Shown piece after piece: positions 5,189 to 5,282 of a stretch of 5,282 nucleotides of DNA. Below the pieces are notes generated by a model. That model did not search any database and was not told the origin of the DNA. It saw only the letters and a list, made by a program, of their open reading frames with translations. Positions within the stretch are counted from its first letter, which is position 1. The number at the start of each line of letters is the position of its first letter. Position numbers and translations under genes: made by a program. The DNA is taken from the NCBI GenBank assembly GCA_020446665.1, contig JAGREF010000216.1:1-5282 (forward strand), written 5' to 3'. The stretch is from Sphingomonadaceae bacterium. Lineage in GTDB: Bacteria; Pseudomonadota; Alphaproteobacteria; Sphingomonadales; Sphingomonadaceae.

Positions 5189-5282
5189 TCAGCGCTGGAT
5201 CGGGCTCAGCGAACCTTTGCCGTTCGGGGTCGTGATCTTGGTGCAGCTGCCAGCTTTCACCAGCTTCCAGGCATTGCCCTGA
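5189..5282 (-). CDS. bufA1: DUF2282 / BufA1-like bufferin precursor, last 30 codons (5' end outside window)
   Basis: The - strand frame ending in TGA at 5191-5189 encodes 30 residues beginning [16 protein letters not shown] and ending [10 protein letters not shown]. This matches the C-terminal end of DUF2282 proteins as I know them (a '.GNAWK.V.AG.C.K' block after a 'CAG.S.VD' core), with one of the family's conserved cysteines visible. DUF2282 proteins (bufferins) are small secreted or periplasmic peptides whose cysteines are modified by DUF692-type MNIO enzymes and which bind copper or other metals. The signal peptide and the other cysteines must lie right of the window. The link to doxX, a SigF-like sigma factor and NrsF directly downstream is the known genomic setting of this family and raises confidence despite the short fragment. 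Confidence 0.78.
   Translation of the reverse strand, partial: QGNAWKLVKAGSCTKITTPNGKGSLSPIQR

Overview
The window looks like chromosomal DNA from a GC-rich alphaproteobacterium, most likely of the Sphingomonadales (Sphingomonadaceae/Erythrobacteraceae type). The reasons are the GC-rich codon use, the SigF/NrsF-type sigma/anti-sigma pair next to DoxX and DUF2282 genes, the lipid-catabolism gene types, and the CCCCGTG...CACGGGG intergenic repeats. This taxonomic placement is inference from gene content and style, not from a search.

Layout. At the left edge, on the + strand, is the C-terminal 110 codons of an LCAD-like acyl-CoA dehydrogenase (1-335). A 385-bp non-coding gap follows (336-720). 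It holds a hairpin pair that may end the dehydrogenase transcript, a short tandem ACGCAGAG repeat, and two 31-nt REP-like palindromic elements facing each other. Everything to the right is on the - strand and is transcribed right to left. In transcription order the genes are: the tail of a DUF2282 (BufA1-like) bufferin precursor at the right edge (5282-5189), a DoxX-family membrane protein (5168-4710), an ECF sigma factor starting at a GTG that overlaps the doxX stop (4713-4183), and an NrsF-type (DUF1109) membrane anti-sigma factor (4181-3522). After an 81-bp spacer come a class I acyl-CoA synthetase (3440-1887) and a membrane-anchored alpha/beta hydrolase (1890-721) whose start overlaps the synthetase stop.

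How the genes work together. The right half is a compact stress unit. In Caulobacter the homologous SigF is held inactive by the membrane protein NrsF and, under heavy-metal/oxidative stress, activates genes for DUF2282, DUF692, DUF2063 and DoxX proteins. DUF2282 proteins are now known as bufferins, metal-binding modified peptides matured by DUF692-type (MNIO) enzymes. Here the sigma and anti-sigma genes sit directly behind the DUF2282 and doxX genes with tight or overlapping junctions, which suggests autoregulation. The DUF692 and DUF2063 partners are not between bufA and doxX and, if present, must lie beyond the right edge or elsewhere. The left half looks like lipid or carboxylic-acid catabolism: an ester-cleaving hydrolase, a CoA ligase and an acyl-CoA dehydrogenase. 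The 81-bp spacer between the two halves holds a perfect 7-7-7 inverted repeat next to the synthetase ribosome binding site, a good candidate for its own control site.
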